A DNA stretch of 64,000 bases from Roseovarius nitratireducens (GTDB lineage: Bacteria > Pseudomonadota > Alphaproteobacteria > Rhodobacterales > Rhodobacteraceae). A program made the position numbers and the translations under genes. Positions within the stretch are counted from its first letter, which is position 1. The number at the start of each line of letters is the position of its first letter. Location: contig NZ_PDNI01000036.1 of assembly GCF_002925845.1 (NCBI RefSeq), forward strand, positions 1-64,000, in the 5' to 3' direction. Shown in pieces: positions 29,125 to 37,873 of the stretch. Under the pieces are notes generated by a model that searched no databases, was not told where the DNA came from, and saw only the letters and a list, made by a program, of their open reading frames with translations.

Positions 29125-29777
29125 GGGCTGAATCCCGTGCTCACGCGCGCGCGGATCACCTCGGCCAGCAGCGCCAGCGCCGCCCGCGCCCTTGCCGGGT
29201 CGGGCTCGATCATCTGCCCCACGCGCAGCCCGCGCAGCGAAGATGTCACCACCAGCATCAGCGTCTCGGCCTCCTCCGGGGTCAGCCCGGAATCGCCGAA
29301 CACCTCGCGCGCGGTGCGGCGATAGCTGGAGAACATGCGCCGCATCCAGCTCTCGACATGCTGGCGCAGGTCCGCATCACCGCGCGAGGCGGTCATCATG
29401 TCGATGGTGACCGACACGTAGGTATCCGTCATCAACCCCGTCCAGGAGCGCTCGATGAACTCTTCCGCCGTCAGCCCCCCGGCGCGATGATCGGCCCGAA
29501 TCGCGGCTGCGGCCTCCACCACCGAGGCCCACATCCCGCCGGTTGCCCGCTTCACGAGGTCGGCGCGCGTGTCGAAATGGTGCAGGATCGCCCCGCGCGA
29601 TATTTCCGCACGCCGCGCGATCATCGTCGTGGTGAGGTTGGCATAGCCCACTTCGGCGATGAGCGAGATGGTGGCGTTGCACAGCTTCTCTATGGTGGCG
29701 GCAGAGCGCTCGTCCTGCGTCCGGCGGCGTGGCGTCCCGGTGCCCTCGGTCTCGGTGTTGTCGTGCTGTCCCATCAT
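29121..29777 (-). CDS. TetR-family regulator
   Basis: A 218-residue repressor. The N-terminal helix-turn-helix is TTTMIARRAEISRGAILHHFDTRADLVKRA (about residues 45-75); the rest is an all-helical ligand-binding domain. AAGGGG lies before ATG 29777; the open frame extends to 29831. It is the first gene of the minus-strand unit with the liv-type transporter, which it probably controls. The ligand is unknown. Confidence 0.83.
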   Translation of the reverse strand: MMGQHDNTETEGTGTPRRRTQDERSAATIEKLCNATISLIAEVGYANLTTTMIARRAEISRGAILHHFDTRADLVKRATGGMWASVVEAAAAIRADHRAGGLTAEEFIERSWTGLMTDTYVSVTIDMMTASRGDADLRQHVESWMRRMFSSYRRTAREVFGDSGLTPEEAETLMLVVTSSLRGLRVGQMIEPDPARARAALALLAEVIRARVSTGFSP

Positions 29778-29892
29778 CACATACCCCTTGACCCGAGCAC
29801 AGCACAGGTAAGCCACTTTGGCAACAAACAATCATGACTGTATGTAAATTTCCTCCACCAATCCGACAACACCTGCCCGGCTTCAGGGCACC

Positions 29893-30843
29893 TTACGTCA
29901 GCCGCCCGCGCTGCTGCGTCGGGGCCACGCCATAGGCGGCCCGGTAGACCCGCGAGAAATGGCCCGAGCTTTCGAATCCACAGGCGAGCGCGATATCGAT
30001 CACCGGCGCCTCGGTCTGGATGAGCAGGTTCCGCGCGCGGTCGAGCCGCATATCCATGAAGTACTTTTTGGGCGAGGTATTGAGAAACTTCCCGAAGAGC
30101 CGCTCCAACTGACGCGTTGAAATGCCGATCTCCGCGGCGATCTGCGCAGGGCTCATCGGCTCCTCGATCGTCTCGCGCATTCGTTCGATGGCACGGGTGA
30201 GATGTGCATTGCGAATACCGTTGCGCGATTGCAGTGACACGCGCTGTGCCGCCGTCGCCTCACGCGCCGCGCTATAGACCATCTGGTCGGCCACCGCCAT
30301 CGACAGGTCATGGCCGTGGTCGCGCTCGATCAGGTGTAGTATCAGGTCCGCCGTTGCCGTCCCGCCAGAGGCGGTGAGATGCCGCTCGTCCGCGACGAAC
30401 ACGTTGCGCACGAGGTTCACCTCGGGAAACCGCTCCATGAAGCTGTCATGAAATTCCCAGTGGATCGCCGCCTTCATCCCGTTGAGAAACCCGTCCTCGG
30501 CCAGCACCCACGCCCCCGAACACAGCGCCCCGATGGGCGTGCCGTGCCGCGCCTCGCGCCGCAGCATGTTCAGCAGCGGGCGGGTGACGTGCTGTCGCAT
30601 GTTGATCCCCGACAGGATGAACAGCCGGTCGCACACGGGCAGCTTGTCGAGCCCGTGATGCACCAGCGTCACCGACCGGTTGGAGCAGGTCGCGCTCTGC
30701 CCGTCCTCGGAGGCGAAGGACCAGCGATAGAGCGTTTCGCCGCTCAGCAGGTTGGCGATGCGCAACGGCTCGACCGCGCAGGCGAACGCGAGGTGCGAAA
30801 AGTCCTCGACGAGGACAAAGACGAAGTGCTGCGGCTTCTTCAT
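29893..30843 (-). CDS. GlxA/CdhR-type AraC-family regulator
   Basis: A 316-residue protein with a DJ-1/PfpI-like domain (about 1-190; the nucleophile-elbow Cys is kept in GALCSGAWVLAEDG) and a C-terminal AraC double helix-turn-helix (about 215-310; IAAEIGISTRQLERLFGKF and ALACGFESSGHFSRVYRAAYG). This layout is shared by GbdR, CdhR and SouR, which sense glycine betaine, carnitine or sarcosine. That fits the MttB-family gene at the other end of this locus, but is inference. An in-frame ATG 30882 would add 13 residues. It is divergent from the GntR gene. Confidence 0.85.
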   Translation of the reverse strand: MKKPQHFVFVLVEDFSHLAFACAVEPLRIANLLSGETLYRWSFASEDGQSATCSNRSVTLVHHGLDKLPVCDRLFILSGINMRQHVTRPLLNMLRREARHGTPIGALCSGAWVLAEDGFLNGMKAAIHWEFHDSFMERFPEVNLVRNVFVADERHLTASGGTATADLILHLIERDHGHDLSMAVADQMVYSAAREATAAQRVSLQSRNGIRNAHLTRAIERMRETIEEPMSPAQIAAEIGISTRQLERLFGKFLNTSPKKYFMDMRLDRARNLLIQTEAPVIDIALACGFESSGHFSRVYRAAYGVAPTQQRGRLT

Positions 30844-30882
30844 GGCGAGTCCATCGGCGGGCGGCATCCTGATCGGTAGCAA

Positions 30883-30970
30883 ACTAACGCGAGTCAGAAT
30901 TTATCCATTGCGTATACAATCTGTATTATATAGAAGGCAAGCGATAATTCACTGTGAGGGAGGTCCGGAG
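30883..30970. promoter_or_regulatory. AraC/GntR divergent spacer
   Basis: A short AT-rich gap between two regulators read in opposite directions. It contains GTATAC (30912-30917) and TGTATTATATA (30922-30932). These are the kind of sequence where a GntR operator and the promoters would lie, but no clear palindrome or hexamer pair can be fixed by eye. Confidence 0.35.
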
Positions 30971-31675
30971 ATGGCCGCCAGGGACCGCAAGACCGCGCTT
31001 TCAACGCATCTCAAACACGCGATTCTCACCACCGCGTTGCGCCCCGGTGCCGATCTCGACGAGGCCGCGATCTGCGCCGAGTTCGACCTGTCGCGCACCC
31101 CCGTGCGCGAGGTGTTCCGCGAATTGGCGGGGCTGGGCTATGTCGACCTGCGCGACAATCGCGGCCCGCGGGTGTCGGACCTGTCGCACACCACCCTGCG
31201 CGATTTCTTCCTCGCCGCGCCGATGATCTACGGCGCGATCCTGCGGCTCGCGGCGCAGAACGCCACCGACATGCAAATCGCCGCCCTGCGCGCCGCGCAA
31301 GAGACGTTCCGCGCCGCGCTGCGCGCCGGCTCCACCCCCGATCGCACGCTGGCCAACAACCGCTTTCACGAGATCACCGGCGAGATGGCGGGCAACATCT
31401 ACCTCTTGCCCTCCTTCCACCGCCTGCTGATCGACCACGCGCGCATTTCCATGACCTTCTACCGCGCCGATACCGCCGACATGGTCGGCAACGTGGCCGA
31501 GGCCAGCCGCCAGCACGACGCCATCATCGACGCCATCGCCGACCGTGACGAGGCCGCGGCGGCTGGGCTGGCCGAGGATCACTGGAACCTCTCGCGCCAC
31601 CAGATCGAACGTTTCGTGATGCCTGCCGCCATCGACGTGCCGATGGGGCGTCTCACCCGCTCCAGCCCCGCATGA
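30971..31675 (+). CDS. GntR/FadR-family regulator
   Basis: A 234-residue regulator: N-terminal winged helix (about 10-75; AAICAEFDLSRTPVREVFRELAGLGYVDLRDNRGPRVS) and a C-terminal FCD-type helical domain with conserved His residues (NRFHEITGEMAGN and ASRQHDAIIDAI) that in this family often bind metal and ligand. GTCCGGAG precedes ATG 30971. It is the first gene of a four-gene unit with the DapA-like, dehydrogenase and oxidoreductase genes. Confidence 0.87.
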   Translation: MAARDRKTALSTHLKHAILTTALRPGADLDEAAICAEFDLSRTPVREVFRELAGLGYVDLRDNRGPRVSDLSHTTLRDFFLAAPMIYGAILRLAAQNATDMQIAALRAAQETFRAALRAGSTPDRTLANNRFHEITGEMAGNIYLLPSFHRLLIDHARISMTFYRADTADMVGNVAEASRQHDAIIDAIADRDEAAAAGLAEDHWNLSRHQIERFVMPAAIDVPMGRLTRSSPA

Positions 31676-31683
31676 GGACCGCC

Positions 31684-32601
31684 ATGACCCCGATCTTCCG
31701 CTTCGACGGCATCTATACCCCCGTCATCACCCCCTATCACCCTGACGGCACGGTGAATCGCGCAGCCCTCGGGCAGGTGATCGAGCACCTGATCGGCAGC
31801 GGCGTGCACGGCCTCATCACCGGCGGTTCCACCGGCGAGAACTATGCCCAGACCGTGGCCGAGCGGGTGGAGCTTGCCCGGCTGACCCACGATATGATCA
31901 AGGGCCGCGTGCCGCTGGTGATGGGCACCGGCGCGATGCTGACCAGCGATTCCATCGCCCTGGCCAAGGCCGCCCGCGAGATCGGCGCCGATGCCATCCT
32001 GCTGGCCTCGCCCCCCTACGCTGTGCCCACGGACCGCGAGAACGCGCTCAACGCGCTCGCCATCGACCGCGCGGCGGGCCTGCCGGTGATGCTCTACAAC
32101 TATCCCGGCCGCACTGGCACGATGATGGGCGAGGAGTTTCTCGACCGGGTCGGTCGCAGCCGCAATTTCTGCGGCATCAAGGAAAGCTCGGGCGATATCA
32201 ACCGCGTTCACCTGCTGGCCCGCGACTATCCGCATATCCAGATGGGTTGCGGCATGGACGACCAAGCCTTGGAATTCTTCGCCTGGGGCGCGCCCTTCTG
32301 GGTTTGTGGCGGCTCCAACTTCCTGCCCGCCGAGCATATCGCGCTCTACAACGCCTGCGTGGTCGAGGGTGACTTCGCCGAGGGGCGGCGCATCATGTCG
32401 GCGATGCTGCCGCTGATGCGGGTGCTGGAGCAGGGCGGCAAGTTCATCCAGACGATCAAGCACGGCGTGACCATGACCGGCATCGACGCGGGCCCCGTGC
32501 GCCCGCCCCTCAAGGGGCTGAACAAGGACGACAAGCGCGCATTGGAACAGGTGGTGCGCGTTCTGAAAACCACCATCGCAACCATTACGGCGGAGGGCTG
32601 A
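31684..32601 (+). CDS. DapA-family lyase/synthase
   Basis: A 305-residue barrel of the dihydrodipicolinate synthase/N-acetylneuraminate lyase superfamily. It shows the TGGSTGENYAQTVAER loop, the Tyr in LYNYPGRTG and the Schiff-base Lys in FCGIKESSGD. The context (with an aldehyde dehydrogenase and FAD oxidase) does not suit lysine synthesis; a catabolic role such as a hydroxypyrroline-carboxylate deaminase or aldolase is more likely. An ATG at 31672 overlaps the GntR stop; 31684 has GAGGA upstream and is preferred. Confidence 0.8.
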   Translation: MTPIFRFDGIYTPVITPYHPDGTVNRAALGQVIEHLIGSGVHGLITGGSTGENYAQTVAERVELARLTHDMIKGRVPLVMGTGAMLTSDSIALAKAAREIGADAILLASPPYAVPTDRENALNALAIDRAAGLPVMLYNYPGRTGTMMGEEFLDRVGRSRNFCGIKESSGDINRVHLLARDYPHIQMGCGMDDQALEFFAWGAPFWVCGGSNFLPAEHIALYNACVVEGDFAEGRRIMSAMLPLMRVLEQGGKFIQTIKHGVTMTGIDAGPVRPPLKGLNKDDKRALEQVVRVLKTTIATITAEG

Positions 32602-32604
32602 GAC

Positions 32605-34101
32605 ATGGGCCTACTGACACGCGACGAATATGCGGCCATTGCCGCCACGCTCGACCTGCCCACCGGCGCGTTCATCGACGGCGGCTACCGCCCGGCGATC
32701 ACGGGCAAGACGTTTGCGAGCACAAACCCCGCCACCGGCGAGACGCTGGCCGAAATCGCCGCCTGCGGTGCCGACGATGTGGATTTCGCGGTGACCAAGG
32801 CGCGCGAGGCGTTTGACGATGGCCGCTGGTCGCGCCTGCACCCGTCCGCGCGCAAGGAGGTGCTCATCCGCCTCGCCAAGCTGATGACCCGCAACGCGCG
32901 GGACCTCGCGGTGATGGAAAGCCTCGATTCGGGCAAGACCATCTATGATTGCGAGACGGTGGATGTGCCCGAGACCATCCATTGCCTGAAATGGCACGCC
33001 GAGGCGATCGACAAGATCTACGATCAGGTCGCCCCCGCCTCAGACGATCACATCGCCATGATCCTGCGCGAGCCCATTGGCGTGGTGGGCCTTGTCCTGC
33101 CGTGGAATTTCCCGCTGCTGATGCTCGCGTGGAAAATCGGCCCGGCGCTGGCGGCGGGCTGTTCGGTGATCGTGAAACCGGCCGAGGAGACCTCGCTCAC
33201 CGCGCTGCGCGTGGCCGAACTGGCGCATGAGGCGGGGCTGCCGCGCGGTGTGCTCAATGTGCTGCCCGGCAGCGGGCCGGAGGTGGGCGAGCCGCTGGGC
33301 CGCCACATGGACGTGGACATGGTCAGCTTCACCGGCTCCACCGTCACCGGCAAACGGTTCCTGGGCTATTCGGCTGAGACGAACGCCAAGGAAATCGTCC
33401 TCGAGATGGGCGGCAAGAACCCCGCCATCGTCATGGACGACGCCGAGAACCTCGACCGCGTCGCCGCGCATATCGTGCAGGGCGCGTTCTGGAACATGGG
33501 CGAGAACTGTTCCGCCACCTCGCGCCTCATCGTGCACCGCGACGTCAAGGAGGCGCTGCTGTCGCGCATCGAGGCCCACGCCCGCGAATGGGTGGTGGGC
33601 GACCCGCTCGATCCCGAAACCCGCGTGGGCGCGCTGGTGAGCGAGGCGCATTTCACCAAGGTCTGCGGCTATCTCGATCAGGCGGAGAGTATCGTTTTCG
33701 GCGGCAAGGCCGAAAAAGGTTTCGTCGAACCGACGGTCGTGGCGCTCCCGGGCAACGACCACCCGCTGGCGCGCGAGGAAATCTTCGGCCCCATCCTGAG
33801 CGTGATCGAGGTAAGCAGCTTCGACGAGGCCATCGCGGTGGCCAATGACACCGACTATGGCCTATGTGCCGCGCTTTTCACCGCCAATGCCAAGCGCGCA
33901 CTGCGCGGCGCGCGGATGCTGCGGGCGGGCACGGTCACGGTCAACAGCTTCGGCGAGGGCGATATCTCCACGCCGTTTGGTGGCTACAAGCAGTCGGGCT
34001 TCGGTGGGCGTGACAACGGGCTGCACGCCCATGACCAGTACACCCAGCTCAAGACCATCTGGCTCGACCTGGCCGACGACGCGGACGAGGCGGTGGATTG
34101 A
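32605..34101 (+). CDS. Aldehyde dehydrogenase, PuuC-like
   Basis: A 498-residue NAD(P)-dependent aldehyde dehydrogenase. The cofactor fold has SFTGSTVTGKRF; catalytic Glu in VLEMGGKNPAIV, catalytic Cys in WNMGENCSATSRL. The end (STPFGGYKQSGFGGRDNG, then LKTIWLDL) resembles gamma-glutamyl-aminobutyraldehyde dehydrogenase PuuC and related semialdehyde dehydrogenases. It follows the DapA-like gene by 3 bases and overlaps the FAD oxidoreductase by 4. Confidence 0.88.
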   Translation: MGLLTRDEYAAIAATLDLPTGAFIDGGYRPAITGKTFASTNPATGETLAEIAACGADDVDFAVTKAREAFDDGRWSRLHPSARKEVLIRLAKLMTRNARDLAVMESLDSGKTIYDCETVDVPETIHCLKWHAEAIDKIYDQVAPASDDHIAMILREPIGVVGLVLPWNFPLLMLAWKIGPALAAGCSVIVKPAEETSLTALRVAELAHEAGLPRGVLNVLPGSGPEVGEPLGRHMDVDMVSFTGSTVTGKRFLGYSAETNAKEIVLEMGGKNPAIVMDDAENLDRVAAHIVQGAFWNMGENCSATSRLIVHRDVKEALLSRIEAHAREWVVGDPLDPETRVGALVSEAHFTKVCGYLDQAESIVFGGKAEKGFVEPTVVALPGNDHPLAREEIFGPILSVIEVSSFDEAIAVANDTDYGLCAALFTANAKRALRGARMLRAGTVTVNSFGEGDISTPFGGYKQSGFGGRDNGLHAHDQYTQLKTIWLDLADDADEAVD

Positions 34102-35438
34102 GCGACTACCGCGCCACAACCACCCCGAGCCACCTCGGCCCTGCGGCATGGAACGCGATCCTGCCCGCGCAGGCGGCGGCGCATCCACTCGACGGTGACG
34201 CCTCCGCCGATATCGCCGTGATCGGCGCGGGCTTCGCCGGGCTGTCGGCGGCGCGGCGGCTGACGCAGCTTGTCCCCGGTGCGCGCATTGCCCTGCTCGA
34301 TGCCGGGCGCGTGGCCGAGGGCGCGGCGGGCCGCAATTCAGGCTTCATGATCGACCTGCCGCACGAGTTGACCAGCGAGGACTACGCCGGGACGGGCGAT
34401 GATCGCACCATGATCGCGCTCAACCGCATGGCGCAGGAGTTCGGGCGCGCGGCGGTAGAAGAGTACGGCATCGACCCCGCGTTCTTCGATCCCTCCGGCA
34501 AGGTCAACGGCGCGGCAAGCGCCGCCGCCCATGCCCATAACGAAAGCTACGCCCGCCACCTTGCCAGCCTTGGCGAGAGGTCCGAGATGCTCGACGCGCA
34601 GGCGATGCGCGAATTGACCGGCAGCCCGCATTACCGTTCGGGCCTCTACACCCCCGGCACGGTCATGCTCCAGCCCGCCGGTTACGTGCGTGGGCTCGCC
34701 ACCGGGCTGCGGCGCGAGGGCGTGGCGATCCATGAGCAGAGCCCCGTCACCGGCCTTGCCCGGCAGGGCGATACGTGGCGGGTGGAGACACCCAAGGGGC
34801 CGCTGAGCGCGGGCAAGGTGATCCTGACGGTGAACGGCCATCTCGAAAGCTTCGGCATCGCGCGCGGGCGGCTGATGCAGGTGTTTCTATTTGCCACCAT
34901 GACGCCCGAACTCGACGCCGACACCCTGGGGCGCCTCGGCGGACGCCCCCGATGGGGCGTCACCCCCTCCGACCCGATGGGCACCACCATGCGCCGGATC
35001 GACAGCGCACAGGGCGGCAACCGGATCGTCACCCGCACCTGCGCGGTGCTGCGTCCGAGGATGCGCGCGACCGAGGCAGACATGGCCCGCGCCGCCCGCG
35101 TCATGCAGCGCAAGTTCGACCAGCGTTTCCCGCAGCTTGCCGGGATGCGCATGGAACACGCCTGGGCCGGGCACCTGTGCCTGAGCCTGAACGGCGTGTC
35201 GGTCATGCGCGAGATCGAGCCGGGGCTTTATTCGGCCTGCGTGCAGAACGGCCTCGGCACCGCGCGCGGTACGCTGACGGGGATGGGTGCGGCGGAACTG
35301 GCCTGCGGCACCACGAGCGCCATCACCCGCCATTTCACTGCAGAGGACCCGCCCAAACGCCTGCCGCCGCAGCCCTTTCGCGAGATCGGTGCCAACGCGG
35401 TCCTGCGCTGGAAGGAATGGCGCGCGGGTGACGAGTAA
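34098..35438 (+). CDS. FAD-dependent amine/amino-acid oxidoreductase (DAO fold)
   Basis: A 446-residue flavoprotein with the N-terminal dinucleotide fold IAVIGAGFAGLSAARRL (about residue 38) and the AEGAAGRNSGFMIDLPHE segment, as in PuuB-like and other DAO-family amine oxidases. It has no signal peptide. The start codon appears to be TTG 34098, overlapping the stop of the aldehyde dehydrogenase gene; no ATG lies near the expected N-terminus. With the next-door aldehyde dehydrogenase it could oxidise an amine to an aldehyde and then an acid. Substrate unknown. Confidence 0.82.
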   Translation: MSDYRATTTPSHLGPAAWNAILPAQAAAHPLDGDASADIAVIGAGFAGLSAARRLTQLVPGARIALLDAGRVAEGAAGRNSGFMIDLPHELTSEDYAGTGDDRTMIALNRMAQEFGRAAVEEYGIDPAFFDPSGKVNGAASAAAHAHNESYARHLASLGERSEMLDAQAMRELTGSPHYRSGLYTPGTVMLQPAGYVRGLATGLRREGVAIHEQSPVTGLARQGDTWRVETPKGPLSAGKVILTVNGHLESFGIARGRLMQVFLFATMTPELDADTLGRLGGRPRWGVTPSDPMGTTMRRIDSAQGGNRIVTRTCAVLRPRMRATEADMARAARVMQRKFDQRFPQLAGMRMEHAWAGHLCLSLNGVSVMREIEPGLYSACVQNGLGTARGTLTGMGAAELACGTTSAITRHFTAEDPPKRLPPQPFREIGANAVLRWKEWRAGDE

Positions 35439-35439
35439 G

Positions 35440-35504
35440 CGGGGGCGCTGCCCCCGTCGCCCTTGCGGGCGACTCCCCCGGGATACTTGGGGCAAGATGA
35501 AGCC
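35440..35504. repeat. REP-like palindromic repeat, copy 1
   Basis: Two hairpins in a row (GGGGGCGCTGCCCCC, then GTCGCCC...GGGCGAC) followed by CCCCCGGGATACTTGGGGC and AAGATGAAGCC. It matches the reverse complement of 58304-58367 over nearly its full length. It lies between converging genes, right after the FAD oxidoreductase stop. Confidence 0.75.
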
Positions 35505-35509
35505 AAGGG

Positions 35510-35535
35510 AAAAGGCCCGCCGTGAAGGGCGGGCC
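35510..35535 (-). terminator. Terminator of the MttB-family gene
   Basis: Stem GGCCCGCC / GGCGGGCC (35514-35521 with 35528-35535). Read on the minus strand the stem is followed by TTTT, as expected for an intrinsic terminator 18 bases past the gene's stop. Confidence 0.75.
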
Positions 35536-35552
35536 AGGTCAGGGAGGATGTC

Positions 35553-37106
35553 TCAGAAGTCCTGGTTGAGCGCGTCGGCCGCCGGGATCTCGCGTTCGCG
35601 CCGCGCGATATAGTCGAGCAGCGCCTCGTTCACGCCCTCGTCGAGCCTTGGTTCCTCGTAGGCGTCGAGCATCCGGCGCGCATAGGCCAGCGCGCGCTCG
35701 GTGATCTCTTTTGATCCATCCGCCACCCATTGCCCGATCGGGTTGTTGTCGAACAGGTCCGGCATGAAGAACGCGGTCTGGAAATTCTCCTGCGTGTGCG
35801 GGTGGCCGAGGTAATGCCCGCCCGGCCCCACATCGGGGATCGCCGCGAGCGCCTGCTCGAAATCGCCCCATTGCGGACCCGAGGCCATGCGATGCGCCAT
35901 CGCGCATTGCTCGGCATCCACCACGAACTTGGCGACGGAACAGTGCATCCCCGCCTCGTTCCAGCCCGCCGAGTGCCAGATATAGTTGGCCCCGGCATGG
36001 ATCACCGCCGACAGCGTCGTGGCACTCTCATAGCCTGCCTGCGCATCGAAGGTCTTGGCCCCGCCGAGCGTGTTCGAGGTGCGCCACGGCACGCCGTAGA
36101 ACCGCGCCATCTGGCCGATCATGAAATTCATCAGGCTGATCTCGGGTGTGCCGGCCATCGGCGCGCCGGATTTCATGCTGACGGTCGAGAGGTAGTGGCC
36201 GTAGATCGCCGGACAGCCGCGGCGGATCACCTGGGTATAGGCCAGCGCCGAGAGCGCCTCGGCGTTGAGCTGCGCCACGGTGGCGGGGACGCTCGCGGGC
36301 GTGTTGGCGCCGCCCAGCACGAAGGGAGAGCACAGCACCGGCTGGTTGCGCCGGCAAAACGCGCGCATCGCCCCCAGCATCGTTTCGTCCCAGACCAGCG
36401 GCGAGTTGCCGTTGCAATTGCCGGTGGTGACCGGGTGCTCGTCCATGAACGCCTCGCCAAAGAGGATGGCGCACATCTCCATCACGTCCTCGCCGTTCTT
36501 CGGACTCGTCGTCATGCCCATGAAGGTCTTGTCCGAGTGTTTCATCGACGAATACGTGATGCGCAGATGCCGCTGGCTGATCGGGTGGTCGTAGGGTTCC
36601 ACTATGTGATGCGCGCTGGAATGCAGCGCGGGCATCATGTGGCTCAGCTTGTGAAACATCGCCAGGTCGGCGAGCGTGGGGTTTCGGCGCACGTCGTCGA
36701 GATCGCGCAAGTAGGGCGCGCCGGTCATCGGCACGAAGATCGAATGCGGCCCGCCGAGGCGCACGTTTTTCTCGGGATCGCGGGCGTGATAGGTGAAATC
36801 CGCCGGGATCGTCGCGATCAGGTCGCGCACGAGGCCACGGTCGAGATGGACACGCTCGCCCACCACCTTGGCGCCTGCGCGACGCCAATCCGCAAGGGCG
36901 ATCTCGTCACGAAACACCACGCCCACGTTTTCGAGGATATCCATCGACGCCGCGTCGATCCGCGCGATCTGGTCGGGGTCCATGACCTCGCAGGTGGGCA
37001 GGGCACGGGTGAGGCCGGGCAGCATGTCGAACTTGGGCGCGCTGCGGCTGCTCCTCCGGGCGGCGCGCCCGCCCAAGCGGCTGCGGGGCTTGGTCATGGC
37101 TGTCAT
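35553..37106 (-). CDS. MttB-family (non-pyrrolysine) methyltransferase
   Basis: A 517-residue member of the trimethylamine methyltransferase superfamily (COG5598). Marks include ENVGVVFRDEIALADWRRAG near the start, SIFVPMTGAPYLRDLDDVRR, and the central YGHYLSTVSMKSGAPMAGTPE region. The frame has no internal TAG, so it is not a pyrrolysine enzyme; non-Pyl relatives such as MtgB demethylate glycine betaine or other quaternary amines and pass the methyl to a corrinoid protein. No corrinoid protein is adjacent. ATG 37106 follows AGGAGA; the open frame to 37280 is unsupported. It converges with the four-gene catabolic unit. Confidence 0.85.
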   Translation of the reverse strand: MTAMTKPRSRLGGRAARRSSRSAPKFDMLPGLTRALPTCEVMDPDQIARIDAASMDILENVGVVFRDEIALADWRRAGAKVVGERVHLDRGLVRDLIATIPADFTYHARDPEKNVRLGGPHSIFVPMTGAPYLRDLDDVRRNPTLADLAMFHKLSHMMPALHSSAHHIVEPYDHPISQRHLRITYSSMKHSDKTFMGMTTSPKNGEDVMEMCAILFGEAFMDEHPVTTGNCNGNSPLVWDETMLGAMRAFCRRNQPVLCSPFVLGGANTPASVPATVAQLNAEALSALAYTQVIRRGCPAIYGHYLSTVSMKSGAPMAGTPEISLMNFMIGQMARFYGVPWRTSNTLGGAKTFDAQAGYESATTLSAVIHAGANYIWHSAGWNEAGMHCSVAKFVVDAEQCAMAHRMASGPQWGDFEQALAAIPDVGPGGHYLGHPHTQENFQTAFFMPDLFDNNPIGQWVADGSKEITERALAYARRMLDAYEEPRLDEGVNEALLDYIARREREIPAADALNQDF

Positions 37107-37334
37107 GGCGTGTCTCCTTCTGCCTGCCATGATGCAAAAGCGCCGCGCGCACCGCGTGCAGCTTTGCGAAACGCTTTTGCAGAAAGCGACACGGGGCATC
37201 GGAGCGTTCTTGCCCTTGTACGCTCGATGGGGGCCTCTCTTGGCGGGATGCTTCGCGGCCGGCAGCGATTGCGCCACCATCCCTTGCTCCCGGCGACCAA
37301 GGCGCTACGATATGTCGTGCAAAAGGGGATTCGC

Positions 37335-37760
37335 GTGGCACTGAATCTGATCAAGCTGAGCGTTGGCACCTCTTCGGTCGAGGATCTTGTCGCATGGCAG
37401 GGCTCGGCCCGTGCCAAGGGGCCGGACGGCCTCCCTCGGCATGTCACCCGCATGTGGCCCCGTCGCGCCGAGGAATTGCTCGACGGTGGTTCGATCTACT
37501 GGGTCATTCAGGGGCTCGTGCAATGCCGCCAGCGCATCCTGCGGCTTGACGAGGTGATCGGCAGCGACGGTATCCGCCGCTGCGCCATCGTGCTCGAGCC
37601 AGAGATCATCCGCACCGCCACCGCACGCAAGCGTCCGTTCCAGGGCTGGCGTTATCTGCCGCCCGGCGACACGCCCCCCGATCTCTCGCGCTCTCGCGAA
37701 AGCGACGACAGCCTGCCGCCGGAGCTTTCGAGCGCGCTCGCGGATATCGGCGTGATCTGA
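37335..37760 (+). CDS. DUF1489 family protein
   Basis: A 141-residue cytosolic protein (MALNLIKLSVGTSSVEDLVAWQ... ) of the DUF1489 family, common in alphaproteobacteria and without known function. The start is GTG 37335; a very long open frame to 35730 is a shadow of the gene on the other strand. It is divergent from the MttB-family gene with a 228-base gap in which nothing else was recognised. Confidence 0.8.
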   Translation: MALNLIKLSVGTSSVEDLVAWQGSARAKGPDGLPRHVTRMWPRRAEELLDGGSIYWVIQGLVQCRQRILRLDEVIGSDGIRRCAIVLEPEIIRTATARKRPFQGWRYLPPGDTPPDLSRSRESDDSLPPELSSALADIGVI

Positions 37761-37873
37761 GCACCTCTCGCGTCGCTCACCGTCACTTGACGACGCGCGA
37801 CCGCAACGTTCATTGCGGCTCCGCCCCCCTGTCCCCATCCTTTCAGAGACAAGGAAACGGAAAGGACAGGATC

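Noticed and set aside
31684-32601. dapA for lysine synthesis
   Set aside because: The protein is in the DapA superfamily, but its neighbours are catabolic enzymes with GntR and AraC regulators, so the lysine assignment is not supported.
35553-37106. Pyrrolysine-containing trimethylamine methyltransferase
   Set aside because: The frame has no internal amber codon, so the protein is one of the non-pyrrolysine MttB relatives and should not be called a trimethylamine enzyme.
35730-37334. Long N-terminal extension of the DUF1489 open frame
   Set aside because: The added part is antisense to the MttB-family gene. The DUF1489 family length is met from GTG 37335.
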